Assembly (NCBI RefSeq): GCF_051401765.1
Contig: NC_135071.1
Span: forward strand, 10,766,961 to 10,830,960
Direction: 5' to 3'
DNA: 64,000 bases
Source: Calliopsis andreniformis
Lineage: Eukaryota; Arthropoda; Insecta; Hymenoptera; Andrenidae
Both the position numbers and the translations under genes were made by a program. The notes under the pieces are model-generated. The model did not search any database. It was not told where the DNA came from and was given only the letters and a program-made list of their open reading frames with translations. This document shows, in pieces, positions 11,449 to 22,886 of the stretch. The first letter of the stretch is position 1; each line of letters opens with the position of its first letter.

Positions 11449-11474
11449 ATGGAATGACCCAACATGTGGCCTAG
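11449..11474 (+). promoter_or_regulatory. Two nested minimal uORFs abutting and overlapping the main ATG
   Basis: ATG-GAA-TGA (11,449-11,457) is a two-codon uORF. Its stop overlaps a second ATG (11,454) that reads ATG ACC CAA CAT GTG GCC TAG and ends on the last base of the exon (11,474), overlapping the main ATG at 11,464 in another frame. Ribosomes must pass or reinitiate across three ATGs in 16 bases, so the arrangement should damp translation of the main frame. The ATG positions are seen directly; the regulatory effect is inferred. Confidence 0.5.
11464..11474 (+). CDS. First coding segment of an unidentified secreted or membrane protein (joins 31,180-31,250)
   Basis: Encodes M-W-P and the first two bases of an arginine codon (AG), completed by the A at 31,180. 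The intron phase is 2. The donor CTAG/gtaagt is a full match to the animal consensus. Read without splicing, this frame soon stops inside the intron, so the join to the distant exon gives it meaning. The join yields n-region MWPRLQ, a hydrophobic core, and an A-N-A cleavage site. Splitting the signal peptide across the first intron is common in secreted and receptor genes of insects. Identity unknown. Confidence 0.75.
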
Positions 11475-11479
11475 GTAAG

Positions 11480-12779
11480 TGAGAGACACATCAATGGAGT
11501 ATTTTCTTTATAGAAGGAACTATGTTCAGTTGACAATTTTGAGAGATAAATGATTTTCGAGAATACTCTCAAGCTGTTTGCCCATTTCTATTTTTTCATG
11601 ATAGTTGTTCTCCAAGAACACTTTTAGTACTGTATACAGTAAGTCATTACTACTTCGCCCTCTAACCTCGGTGCATCGACCAATCGCAAGCCTGAAGAAT
11701 CCTGTAGGACCAATCGTAGGGTGTATTACTAAGGTTTGGTTACTCTGATACATGGATCCAATTTTCCCTTTCTCTTGTTTTGGAGTTTTCCCTTACAACC
11801 ATCGCCACTTCTTGAGTCATAGTACCATTTGCTGTTCCAGACTCTCTATCCTATGTACTTTTATCAGTAGGACACAAATTGTCTGTTCAGTATGAACCTC
11901 GAAACGCCTGCTCAAAAGATGGCTGTAATGTTATTAGAAGAATTTCTCAGATTTTTTAATAGTTTTAAATAATAGACGAAATAATAATAGAATAAACAAT
12001 AGACAATCAGTGCCTAACTTGGGGTACATATGACACACACACATAGGAAGGAGGCATTAGTAACATTGAGTTGTTTTGGGACTTGAAAAGGCGTGATTGT
12101 AGAGCTACAGAGAAGTTAAGGAAAAAAGAAAAACATCTTGCCTGATTCGAAGCATCTCGATGTTAGCATGCTTCTTATTTTTAGAGACTCTTATTCTATT
12201 TTTCAAGAGTTTTAGAGCTCGATGATACACGTTTAATTGGACTTCAATTTAAGGCCAACCTAAACTGTCTGTGCTGGAAAGCAATGCATCTGTGCTGGAA
12301 AGCAAGACTACTTTTTAAGATTGTCAGAATATTATCGAGCATTTATAACCCCTTCCACGTACAATGACGAGTCTGACTCGTAGCCACAATTTCGCACCAG
12401 ACGTGAATATCACGATTCAGACTCACGATATTATTGCTGGGAACGTCCTTTCCCACGATTTTGGGCCCACATTTTGCCGAGATTATCTATACTGTAACCG
12501 GTTAATCTAACTCTAAGTAGAGACCAACCTCAACAATGACGAGTTTCTTTCCAACTTGAGACCAATCATAGAGCTATTAGCTCTAATAGATAAATTAATA
12601 GATAATAAATAAATTCTATTAGAGCCCTAGAGTATTTATTAAGAGCGCTAGAGTGTGATCTCGTACCAAATATGATTTTAATCTAAAGCCAGCTCTTCAA
12701 AATTCTAGATCAACTCGTGATAATTACACTTTTAGATGAACAAGTAAACTAAAGAGATGAGAGGCGAATCAAAGAGGTA
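11480..12779. repeat. 5' part of intron 1, with short tandem and inverted repeats
   Basis: A 21-bp unit, TCTGTGCTGGAAAGCAATGC(A), is repeated twice in tandem at 12,268-12,309 with near identity. ACACACACAC lies at about 12,032-12,043. An 11-bp stem GCTCTAATAGA pairs with TCTATTAGAGC (12,580-12,590 and 12,615-12,625). The rest is unremarkable; the 75-codon minus frame at 11,526-11,753 has no recognisable content. Confidence 0.5.
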
Positions 12780-13160
12780 ACGAGGGTGAGAGCCACAGGT
12801 AGGCATCTAGCCCGGGCTGAGGGACTGAAACGGCACTTGGTTGATTTCGCGCTCTCACCTTTTTCACGTTTTCATCCTCGTCGAGGGTTGACGCGGCTTG
12901 AACGCCGACGAGAGGGACTTTTTACCGTGCAATCGCGGCGACGCGTGTTACGAGCACAAGAACGGCTCCGCTGGGGGGATGGTAATGAGGTTTTTGTCCA
13001 TGAGAAATTGGGGCTCGTTCGTTTCGCGGAAAATCGAGTTCACGGGCGTAACTCGCCCTTTATTTATGTCGCCCGTTGAATGGAGGCAACGAAACGCTTT
13101 TTTCGGGACTGGTCGTTGACCTCGAAATCGTTGCTCCCTCGGTTCCGTCGACATTTGTTG
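12780..13160. other. GC-rich intronic island
   Basis: CpG-rich compared with both flanks. Frames are open on both strands (12,786-13,079, 12,898-13,119, minus 12,948-13,154), a sign of low stop density rather than of coding. Possible enhancer or conserved non-coding block. Confidence 0.35.
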
Positions 13161-14849
13161 TTATTGTCTCGCGTAGTTTGTTTTTCAAATTTTCCTTCTG
13201 CTTTCGAATATTCGCGGACGCTCGTCGATTCGGTTTTTTATAATTCTGTATAATCGAATGCAGATTAGGTTGACTATATGGCGCGGTGTTGCTTTCTTTG
13301 GGGTTGGGTGGTTATGGCTTTGTTTATGTTTCTTTTGCTTTTGATAAGTGGTTCTGTTATAGAATCCACGAAATATTAGATTATCATGAAATATGAAGTA
13401 AATTATACTAGTGTACAAATATAAGTAAATAAGTTTAGATCGAAAATTAGTTAAATTAAAATTTCTTTTGCAAGGAACAGTTCACGTTTAAATTTATTCA
13501 GCGATTGGACGAACAGTAAACTATAACGAGCTCTGAGATTCAACATTTTTTTGTACTCTGTAATAACAAGAAACAGCTTGGACATATTAAAAATGTTAGC
13601 GTTCGACAGCAATTTCATTAACCAGAAGACCATTGAATTTTAAAAAGTTAATGAGTGCTGTTTCCTTTTACTAGGACATATGTATAACTATCTAGTTGTA
13701 TGTAATAGTCGTGCCAACGACATTTCCTCGAATAGCTTCGCCTGGACCTTTCGAAGCATGTATATGCAAATAGATTTCTCTACTGGTTTTTAAATTTTTC
13801 ACATTAGTCTGTTTTATTTATTCAATGTAACGACTACTTCCTCGTACAACTCGATATCAAATTTCTCCTTCAAATGTCGAATTCAAATTCAATTATAAAT
13901 TAGGTATTAACAGTGGCCATAGGGTAGAGGAATCTAAAATTGTTCTTCGAGTGCTATCAACTTGAATAAACACAAAATTTTAATCAGAGATGAGGTTTTC
14001 ACGACTCGCCATACAATTTTCACTGTTGAAGCTTTCAGGTAAAAGCCGAGAGTTTTGGAAGAAATATTGCAACGTTTCATAAGCATTGTAGCCAGTTTCA
14101 TCAGGGGGTTAAGTGACACACTGATGATAGTATCACAGCTTATATCGCAAGCCTTAGGAGTGAAGAAATTCTAATTCACCAAAATACGGTCGAATATCGT
14201 ACACAAATTTCACGTGAAAACCTATTTTGTAGAGGCTACGGGCGTAAAATTGTGACTAATAAAAATAGACTTTGAGTAGGAAAGATCAAGCTTTTTTGAA
14301 CATGAATCACAAAGGAAAATTAATCCTGTAAACATGTAGCGAATAATTCGAATTAGAATTTTATATCTCGATTTACAGAAGTTTGCATAGTAGAATTAAA
14401 AGGAATGAATCAAATTCTAGTCTTAGACTCTGTATATTCTTACAGACATTGTGTGCAAATATGTCTCCGCAGGTTGAAACATGAGACAACCTACACAAGT
14501 TTGTGAATATCCACATATAGTCTACAGCTTGTCTGTACTATTGGCAACCGAATTAATCTACCTGAAGTCAATCAAAGTTATCCATGTAAATACAATTTCA
14601 ACCAAGTTGCAGTGATCTCTAATCGTTCAACTGGAAGCAGTTCATTCGTCTATTTTCAGTTTGAACGACTTGCTCAATCAACCAAAAGTTGCCTAATGTA
14701 ACCGCAGCTTTAATGATGTTTTCTCTATAAACATCTCTTGTTTCTCATTTTACCGGAACACAAAAGAAGAACTATACTTGTCTGCAGACTGTTCAAGGAG
14801 TAGAGTTGTCCAGGTAGCTCGAAAATAACATCTGGGTTAAGTTTAGTTT
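13161..14849. other. Intronic non-coding stretch
   Basis: AT-rich, with short frames at 13,185-13,633 and 13,934-14,119 that carry no recognisable domain. No repeat seen. Confidence 0.45.
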
Positions 14850-14850
14850 G

Positions 14851-15035
14851 ACTCATTCAAACAAAATCAAGTATTTGAATGTTTAAGCAAAGTTAATTAT
14901 CCAAGCAAACTTGGCCATTCAAGTAAACTTGATCATTCAAACAAACTTACTATAAATTAAAAAAAGAATATCAATGCACCCAAGTTTGAATGCAATCCAA
15001 GTAACTCGAATGCAACCAAGCTGTTCAAACATTCG
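14851..15035. repeat. Degenerate 18-bp minisatellite
   Basis: Clear tandem units CAAGCAAACTTGGCCATT (14,902-14,919), CAAGTAAACTTGATCATT (14,920-14,937) and a third partial unit CAAACAAACTTA (14,938-14,949). Diverged versions (CATTCAAACAAAATCAAG and CCAAGTTTGAATGCAATCC) extend the block to both sides. The units differ by point changes, so the array is old. Confidence 0.6.
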
Positions 15036-15439
15036 AGAAGATTGAAATTTTTAAAGTTTATTCAAATATTCAATGTATGTGGATAACAAAATACTTGAGT
15101 TAATTCATTAAAATGAGTTTTGTCTTTGAATTTAAAATACTTGGACAGCACTACTACAGAGATTCCCAGAGATTATGCCCACAGATATGTTTGCGAACAG
15201 TGTTCGAAGTGCATCCAGGGTCTCACATTTTCCGAATTACAGAAGTCCGAGTTACCTAGGTTCGACTGTATGGGAACAGTTCCACCTTTACCCTCCGCCT
15301 GCACACAGCACTCATTCAAACCATTTTCACCGTAGTCTGTCGTTAACCTTTCGCCCAGACATTTCCTCGATAAGTAAGGAACGGGAAAGGGTCCATAATG
15401 CAATGTGGGTATCGTGTCTGCATTACGTGACCCCGTATT

Positions 15440-16110
15440 AATCCTGGTAGCAAGGTGATGGGGAACCGAGTTCGCGCTTGGTGTTTTCGGCCCCGGCGAC
15501 GTAACTCACCGCGCGTTGCTCTTTTTCGAATTCTCGGCCACCCTCCTCGAGCGCACCGAAAGAGGAGGAATGACACGGTCCAGGGCGAACGGGGATCGAA
15601 GGGAAAGGGTGGAGCACACGTGCCACGTGACGGCCGCGTGTTAATCCGCGCGGAGCGTATTTACGAGTTCGCTCGCATTCGGCGCACGTGTGCCGCGCCA
15701 GCTTTAACAGAGAGCCCGCGAGCGTAGCGCGGAATACCGTGTTGCGCCCGTTGTTCTACACGGGAATCGTAGATAAAATCTATGGACGTGGCTCCCCCGA
15801 GGCTCCTTTCCTCCGTCCTGGAAAATGGTTGGTTGATCCATTTCGAGCTTCGCGGAGAACCGTTTCGAGGCGACGATTTCCATAGGAATTCTCGCGTTCT
15901 CCGCGTTGCTACTCCGCTGATAGTTACTGGGGGGACGCAGCTCGGTGATTCTGAATGTGAGAACGTTGGCTCGGGATCCGATAGGAGTGTAATTCTCGGT
16001 AAAAAAAGGTTTAGCAAATGTGCGCTTGCGAATGCTCCCTTTGCATTTACTTGGCGAACATAGGATCCATTTGGATCCGTTCTATGACAGCGATAGCGCG
16101 CAGGAGGCAC
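15440..16110. other. Largest GC-rich island in intron 1
   Basis: About 670 bp of CpG-rich sequence, with open frames up to 149 codons (minus 15,661-16,110) and overlapping plus frames (15,455-15,727, 15,688-15,885, 15,782-16,063). No translation resembles a known protein and three frames are open at once. It could be an internal promoter, an enhancer or a non-coding RNA exon. No splice-defined exon could be demonstrated. Confidence 0.4.
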
Positions 16111-17050
16111 AAGTTAGAAATTGTGAATTTGAGGCTGTGGCATTAGGAAGGAACGACGAGGTTTTTGGAGAATTGAAAGCACTGAATTATTCATTGGGTG
16201 AATAGTTTTTTGGAACGATCACTCGGTGAACGTAACTCGTTGATGTTTATCGAGTAGTCTCGAAACGGGATTAAATTCGAAAATGAAAACTGTAAATTTT
16301 CATCTGACTCGTTGTTCTGCACGAGAATTAGATCTAATGGGTAAACGAGATAACAGCTTTGCTTGGCAATTAACAGGTTTGTAAACACTATACGTTTTCG
16401 ACTGGGAAACAATATTTTCCCACTATATTGCTAACTTTTGTGCCTGTCGACATTCGTTCAGGAAATTTCGGCGTAGTTCAATTCCTCTTTGTGTTTGGAC
16501 AACTTTGTGACCTAGAACATTCCATTCCATTCTATAAATCGAATAGATTGAAATTCAATGCTGAATTTTGATTCGTTTTATGATAATGTACATATATTCG
16601 ATTTGCATTTGAATCCCACAGTTGTTAATTGACTGAATTCTGAACTTCATACCTATGTATTTCAAAAATTACAAATATGTTGTTAATATTCCGAACTTTT
16701 CAAATTTGTAACTGTTCAATTTTTCTATTACTTATATTTTCAACTCTCTAACTCTAAAAAAATCTTTAAATTTCCGAACGTTCAATTTTAAAAGTTTGTA
16801 ATTTTTAACTCACAAAACTTTTTAATTTTTAATATTTAACTTTCTAATTTTTCATAGAAATTAAGCTTCAGTATTAAAACTGTAATACTTCCCTTCTACA
16901 ATCGAGCTCAGATTTTAACAAGCTAATGGAAAATCTAGCTTTTACGATCCCACCATGAAAACATCTATGAAATATTTGCAATTTAATTGAATTATCCGAG
17001 ACACTTTATTGTGCGCTCGGAGCACGTTAATCAGCAATTAGAGATACAAG
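16111..17050. repeat. Intronic stretch with a low-complexity TTTCAATTT-type block at 16,640-16,860
   Basis: Between 16,640 and 16,860 short motifs such as TTTCAAATTTGTAAC, TTCAATTTT, TTTTTAACT and AACTTT recur irregularly on the same strand, resembling decayed simple-repeat DNA. GGATCCATTTGGATCC (about 16,064-16,079) is a small inverted repeat. No gene seen. Confidence 0.45.
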
Positions 17051-18624
17051 CTATCGTTGGATACAACGCTTAACTTACACCGTTACGCAAGGCCAGTTGC
17101 GAGCAGAATATGTAGTGTCACGAACCTCGGTACTCGTAAAACTTTCGATTGTACATGCAAATGCGCTCCCTCTTTCGCTTTCGGTTCACCGTTTTACAGC
17201 CACTATTTCCACTATCGCGAATTTCAGCGTTTCTTCTCGACGAAAGTCCCGCGGCCTTTTCTTCGTTGCGATGATCATCTTTGGTTCGTTTCATTCGAGA
17301 GTCAGTCTTGTAATTATTAACGTAACGTTCCCTCGGATGGAAAGAAAAGAAAGGGTGAGAAATAAATGTCAGATTCAAAAATGGAGAATAAGTGTGACAC
17401 TGGTTGGGGTGACGGGGTGAAGATATTAAGCAGGGACATTTACTGTAACTTTGACAGCAGGAATTTCGACAGTGAAATAAGAGTAGAATTTCATAATTGA
17501 AATCGTGGAACGAGACTTTAAGGATAATGAATGCAACGAGACCTGATGGAAGAAAGAATTAATGGATCGGAGCATTTCAACAGTATTTACATATTTTTGT
17601 ACGCTTTTTAATTCGAAAGTGTAAGGTTCTGTTTTTAGTCTAACAAGGTAGAAAATATTTGAAGAGAAAGATAGAAAGTAATATTTTGAATAATGAAGCA
17701 TTTTAATTATTTTATTATTTCTGGATTTACTTGGAAACCCATATCAGCCATGTGACTAAGTAAAAGAAAAAATATCAAAACGATTTCTTAGTATAATATT
17801 AAATATATTGGAATTCATTTGAGTCGAAGAAAAATATTCGTGAAGTTTTCCTTGGAGATATCGAAAGATATTAAGAAAATTTCTGATTCCACCTGTGTAT
17901 ATATTCGGGAATCCAATTCCTGACGTTTCACGCTCTTTCATATAGATGCATGCTGTTATAATAAAAATAAATTATGAGACTGCTTTGAAACTTCCAGATC
18001 GATTTCATCATACATTTCAGTTCTTAAAAAAAGTTACTATTTGTACACAAAAAACTGATGCAACTTCCAGAACTTTTAAGATACTCATGACTTTCTATTG
18101 AAAATAAAATTTTTGAAATTTATCCAAGTTTGAAAGTTTTTATACTATATATATCTCGTATTATATATACACTACAGAGACGTACAAATTATCAAGATTA
18201 TTAGTTGGATAACCGAAGTATGAAGTAAAACGCAAAAAATAAAATGACGACTAAATCCCATTTTTATAATTTTTGCTTTCATTTAAGTTAACGAATCAAT
18301 ATACGAGGATTGCGATCCATTTGAACAAAATTTACGGTACAATTAGCCAGCTACAAGTTTCTACAGAAACACAGTTTGCAACACGCTAATTTGTCGTTGA
18401 TGAAGTCGAGCGCACAACCCTTAGCACGTGGGAGTTTATATTAAGCAATTTAGATGCGAGTCTTGAGTCTTGTCTCAGAAAATATATATTGTCATTGGCG
18501 CCATAAATTCTGGAAAATAGGTTCTCGCGTTCGTGTTAAATTGCTTCTTTCCCCGCCTCGTATATACTTTCATTTCCCCTCTAATAATATTTTTTCATGA
18601 TCATATTTTGAAGGCAAACGAAGG
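17051..18624. other. Intronic non-coding stretch with a mild GC patch at 17,060-17,340
   Basis: The patch gives overlapping frames on both strands (plus 17,057-17,420, minus 17,118-17,378) without recognisable content. Past 17,430 the DNA is AT-rich and nothing is identified. Confidence 0.4.
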
Positions 18625-18628
18625 TTAA

Positions 18629-18675
18629 CCCTTCAATTTACGGTTCTTCAGGATGCGTCTAGAACCGTGAAGGTT
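18629..18675. mobile_element. Tiny TTAA-flanked palindrome, possible piggyBac-like MITE relic
   Basis: TTAA stands at 18,625-18,628 and 18,676-18,679. The left arm CCCTTCAATTTACGGTTCT pairs with the reverse complement of the right arm, AACCTTCACGGTTCT, with one 4-base gap. At 47 bp this is near the lower limit for a mobile element, and a coincidental palindrome cannot be excluded. Confidence 0.4.
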
Positions 18676-18679
18676 TTAA

Positions 18680-19960
18680 CCGCTTTCGAATGGCCCGAAT
18701 TTATAGCGCTCACTGTGCAAATTTTTCACGCAGTACACTTCACTTTTACCATCCTGCCTTGGGAGGAGTCGATGTTTTGAAATGTGATTCAATTGAGGGT
18801 ATCAGATAGTTTAGTTTGATGGTGGTATCATGTTAGAAGCAAAACAACAATTACTATACGTATAGCGAGGTCGCAAAATCGGTCAGGCCTTAAAGGAAAC
18901 ATTGTAAATGAAATACCATTAGGTATACCCTATTATTAATTTATTGTGGAAAACCTTAATATAGGAAGAAACGCACTTGAATGCAAGGACTCAAGAATTT
19001 AATTTATGATTTATGAGTATATCTTCATTAAAGAGATGAAATTATGGAAAATGGAAAACGAATGTGGGATTTTGTTATTCATACAACGAATCTAAAAGCT
19101 TGGTTTTGCTAGCAAACAAGAATTGCATAAATATTTTTATGTTTAAAGATGGTGTACGGAAAAATCCATTAAATCTTAGATGATGTCTCATTTAATTTTA
19201 TCGAAAAGAAACAGGAAATAGAAGCCTTTTTAATATCTTTTACCTGAATGCATTTTTAGATACGTCCACGTTGAATTTCCAATTACTTCCCTCTGCAAAC
19301 GTCCCGTACGATTGCCACGTAAAATTCAACAAACTCAATAGTCTTTCGGAATTAAAGTTTCATTCTAGTTGAAATTGACCTGAACGTCTGGTCCCTGGTA
19401 TAATAATTGCATTAGAATTAATTTTAAATAAGATAGAAATATATATGTGGTCAGAACAACTTTCAAAATTTATTTAATCGTTTTATGCACTAGTATCTAC
19501 TTTAATTTTGTTTTAATATTATTAAAGTGACACAACTCAAAAAAGTATATTTTTCAGGGGAAGCAAAAAATGATTTATGAGTTTAGGAGAAAATTATTTA
19601 TTAAATACATAATATTGTTATAAAGAGTAGTTTTACTTAATGAAAGTTATGATACTCGAATAACTAGTCTAAATAGTAGTTATATATTACTTGCAATAAA
19701 TGATTTCCTTGTTATCATTTAAATAATATGTCATTTATATTTGAAGAGTTCTTTGAATAAATTCTATAATTTTGTTATTTAACTAGTAAACTTTGTATAA
19801 TGACTAGATTTATACTTATAATTCAAAAATTGTTTTTTGAATAGTAGCAGTAGTAATTTCTTTATGCAAATACGCTGAGCCCATTTCGCTACTTACGTAC
19901 TTTACATTTTTATAAATTAGTTTATTTATGTAATATATGAATTTGCTTACATTAGCTGTT
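18680..19960. other. AT-rich intronic stretch
   Basis: No gene-like frame, RNA gene or clear repeat found. Confidence 0.5.
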
Positions 19961-20395
19961 TTACACGTCTTTTGGAGTTGTCACTTTTGAAGTACACGTG
20001 GGACTTGTACTTCGCGCGCCAAGTCAAAATCTTCGGCCGATTTCGTGACCCGTCGGCAGAGCTCGGCAGCAGCGCGACCCGCGATCGCCATATTGCTTTT
20101 GAAAGATCGAAGCAAGAGTTTATTGCTAGACGAAATAGTTTTGGAGTGGTGATTTTTCTGACATTTCTAAGTCTCTTAACGTGTAATAGTGTCTACCAAT
20201 ATTGTTTATACAAGAACACGATGCAGTTTTCCTTATTCGTTACCTGGAAACCGTCGATGAGCCAAGTTTACGTGGGGTGCATCCAAGAGCAGTCAAATTC
20301 CGCAGTGGGCATACGCAATTTAGTGAAACGACATCAGAATTATTCAGGTAAAATGACGACACTTAATATGATGCTCGATTAATGCGGTTTTTAAC
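19961..20395 (+). other. CpG-rich exon-like island, candidate alternative first exon or retroposed fragment
   Basis: A sharp CpG-rich block (about 19,995-20,095) with GCCATATTG, a YY1-like motif in reverse, is followed by less GC-rich DNA, an ATG at 20,221 and an open frame to 20,382. The frame opens further upstream (from a non-ATG codon at 19,972), 136 codons in all. At 20,346 the sequence reads TTATTCAG/gtaaaa, an acceptable donor, so the unit looks like promoter, leader, ATG, coding bases and donor. The peptide (MQFSLFVTWKPSMSQ and on) matches nothing I know. It is not a signal peptide, so it is not an obvious alternative start for the flanking gene. Could be an unrelated nested gene or an inserted fragment. 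Confidence 0.3.
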
Positions 20396-22608
20396 CTATT
20401 TTTTGTGTAATTTCATTGACATTTGTGTACTGTTGGTTTCTAGTGTATAGTTAACAATATGTATTGTAAAATTTGACATGAAATAATGAATATTATGAAT
20501 ATTATGATAAATTGGTAGTTTAACTTCAAAATATACTATAATGTATAGTATTTTGTAGTCATGATATCGAGGGAGGGCTTTTAATTAGGATGAGACAATT
20601 CTACAAAAATCGTAGAGCAAAAAATAACCTTTCTTGCAACATTCAAATTATTTGATTTTAGTAGGAGTGTATAATAAAAGTGTTTTAGTAAAAATAGTAC
20701 TACTCTCGATGTGTGGTTGTCTTTTTCATTCACACGTTGAAGTTTGTTTCTTTTTACATTTTTAGAGCGTGTTTTTAAACATAATTCGAAATAGAATATT
20801 TGAAAATTTTCGTCATCTTATATTAAAAACTAATAGTACACAAATAACTTTTTATGCAAGTAATACTTGTTTATAAATTTATGAAATATAGGTAGGCAAG
20901 CGTATTTAGTAAAGATGTAAGTAAAAAGTTATAATTTTAATTAAATGCAAGCAGTATTTGGTTATATTTTCTTACAAAATTCGAAATTCTGAAAAGATAT
21001 TTTCAGAATATTTCTTTAAGACTTAGAATTTAAAAAATTCAGAAACTAAATTTTGGACCAAAACTTGTATCTTTCAAATTGTCTTATATGTATATTTATT
21101 TGAGAAATTTCATATAGTTTCCTCAAACATCTACACATATACTCATCTATTCAAAGTGTCCACGCTACACTGTTCCTTAACAATTGATACGATGTTATAT
21201 ATGTAACAAGATGCACATAATTTATGCATTGCACCTGTTTCATCTAAAGATCCTGTCCACGAAATCTTTGGAATACCACCATAAATTTATCAATCTAATT
21301 GTAGCAACAGTTTCGTTTCTCTCACAGTCAGCTGTGATGAATCTCAATGGCAAAGAGCAGTGAAATAAAAGTAACTCATAGATTCTTATAGAGAAACGTG
21401 CAGCCGCGATAAATTCAGTTCAGTGTGCAATCACGGAAAACAATATGATAGTACACCACGATAGTGTATGAAGGTAGTTTTGTGACCACAAATGAAGTGA
21501 TTGGCGACTGACATCATATACTATTTCAATTTTTATTACCTTTCCTCGAAGGAAAATTAATGTTGAAATAGTACCTTTAGAAGGAAACTTAATTAAAAAT
21601 AAATTTTCTAAAATTTGGAATGGAAGTCAATGTCGATTCTATGTTTGGTTGAAAATTATAAGTACCTCGTGAAGCAACATGTAATTTATGATATGCACAG
21701 CATTTTAAATATTAAAATGTTCAATATTAATTAGATTGACTCTACGAAATTGGGTTGTTTATAGAACATGTTTTATCAGAGTCTCCACTTGTCAGTTATC
21801 GATAAGATTCCTCTTCTTGAATATCAGAATACATATAAATTGGGAATCAAGGGATACTAAAATTTCATGGAAATTATAGAAATGTACTTAATGTATTAAT
21901 AGAATGCAAGACATAATAATGGTCGCGAATTAAATTCTTGAGTTCTTTTTTATTTAAGTGCATCTTCGATTTGGTCCTCTGCATTCTGTTTCAGTGTTTT
22001 ATGCAATAAGCGACTGATAGTACATGACTTATAGGTATGAAGTAAAAGCATTTAAAATATTTGAAGCTTGACCGATTTTAGAATCTCACTATATCGTGAT
22101 TTATACTGCACATAATATGTTTGTGACGAGTTAAAATAACTTTTGTGCATTTTCCTATTTCCACGGAGCGTTATTAATACAAACTGCTTTGTAACGTCAA
22201 ACACCATGTATTATAACGGTAGAATTAATACAGAATTTAATTAAAACTTCGCTAAGGTGGAAGCACATATACGGAAGCATACGTAACTGTTTCGCTTAAA
22301 ACTTAATGTCGTTTATAAGCTCTAGTAAAAGATGGGGGAACTCTATCTATGTCTACTTTTTTTTCCCTTTTTTCTTTTCTCTAAATAATATACAGAGTAT
22401 TAGATAAGTCATTGCTTACGGTTTTTAATAGGTGTCGTACTCATTGAGAAGAGATGAAGATATTTAATTATATTTGAAATGAGAATATGGTTAAAAATGA
22501 ATAACCTGTTAAGTTTTCAAGTAATAATGTACAATATTCCTTTACTTTGAACACATTCATCACACTCATTCATTGTTCTCCAAATTCAAAATTACTTGTT
22601 AGTTTATA
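20396..22608. other. AT-rich intronic stretch
   Basis: No frame of interest. Contains small palindromes such as ATACTATAATGTATAGTAT near 20,530-20,553. Nothing else recognised. Confidence 0.5.
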
Positions 22609-22886
22609 CAGGGTGTTTATTTGAAGAGTTTACATGAAAATATGTGGAAAACAACGCATTCCAAACAAAAATTTCTTTTTTTTTTCCATGGAATAACAAT
22701 CTCTATATTTCTATTTAAAATAACAACGCTGACTTTCAAATAACCTTGAAAACGCTTAAAAAATAAAAGATAAATAGGACAGTTGTATTTTTCCCTTAGA
22801 ATTGAGGAACTTTTGTATTTACCATTTTTCTGGAAATGCATTCTTTTCCAGATATTTTAATGTAAACTTTTCAAATGAACATTCTG
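22609..22886. mobile_element. 278-bp MITE with long terminal inverted repeats starting CAGGGTGTTT
   Basis: The left end begins CAGGGTGTTTATTTGAAGAG followed by TTTACATGAAAATATGTGG. The right end, reverse-complemented, begins CAGAATGTTCATTTGAAAAG followed by TTTACATTAAAATATCTGG. Identity continues into GGAAAA-CAACGCATTCC against GGAAAA-GAATGCATTTCC, so the inverted repeats exceed 50 bp at roughly 80 to 85 percent by eye. A minus-strand frame (22,617-22,841) is open inside but resembles no transposase. No clean target duplication is left. Divergence of the arms suggests an old insertion into intron 1. Confidence 0.75.

Larger units (their letters stand above)
10750..11474 (+). other. Exon 1: long 5' leader plus the first 11 coding bases
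   Basis: The 5' boundary is inferred from an initiator-like CAGT at 10,749-10,752. The 3' boundary is a consensus donor, CTAG/gtaagtga, at 11,474/11,475. Translation would start at ATG 11,464 (context CAAC-ATG-T, which fits the insect preference for A or C runs before ATG). Only M-W-P and two bases of the fourth codon lie in this exon. This start is chosen because it is the only one that stays open across the splice and gives a signal peptide with exon 2. The leader, over 700 bases, is GC-rich and carries four upstream ORFs, suggesting translational control. No other coding use of this exon is supported. Confidence 0.75.

Noticed and set aside
15661..16110. 149-codon minus-strand frame
   Set aside because: Three other frames are open across the same GC-rich DNA; no recognisable sequence.
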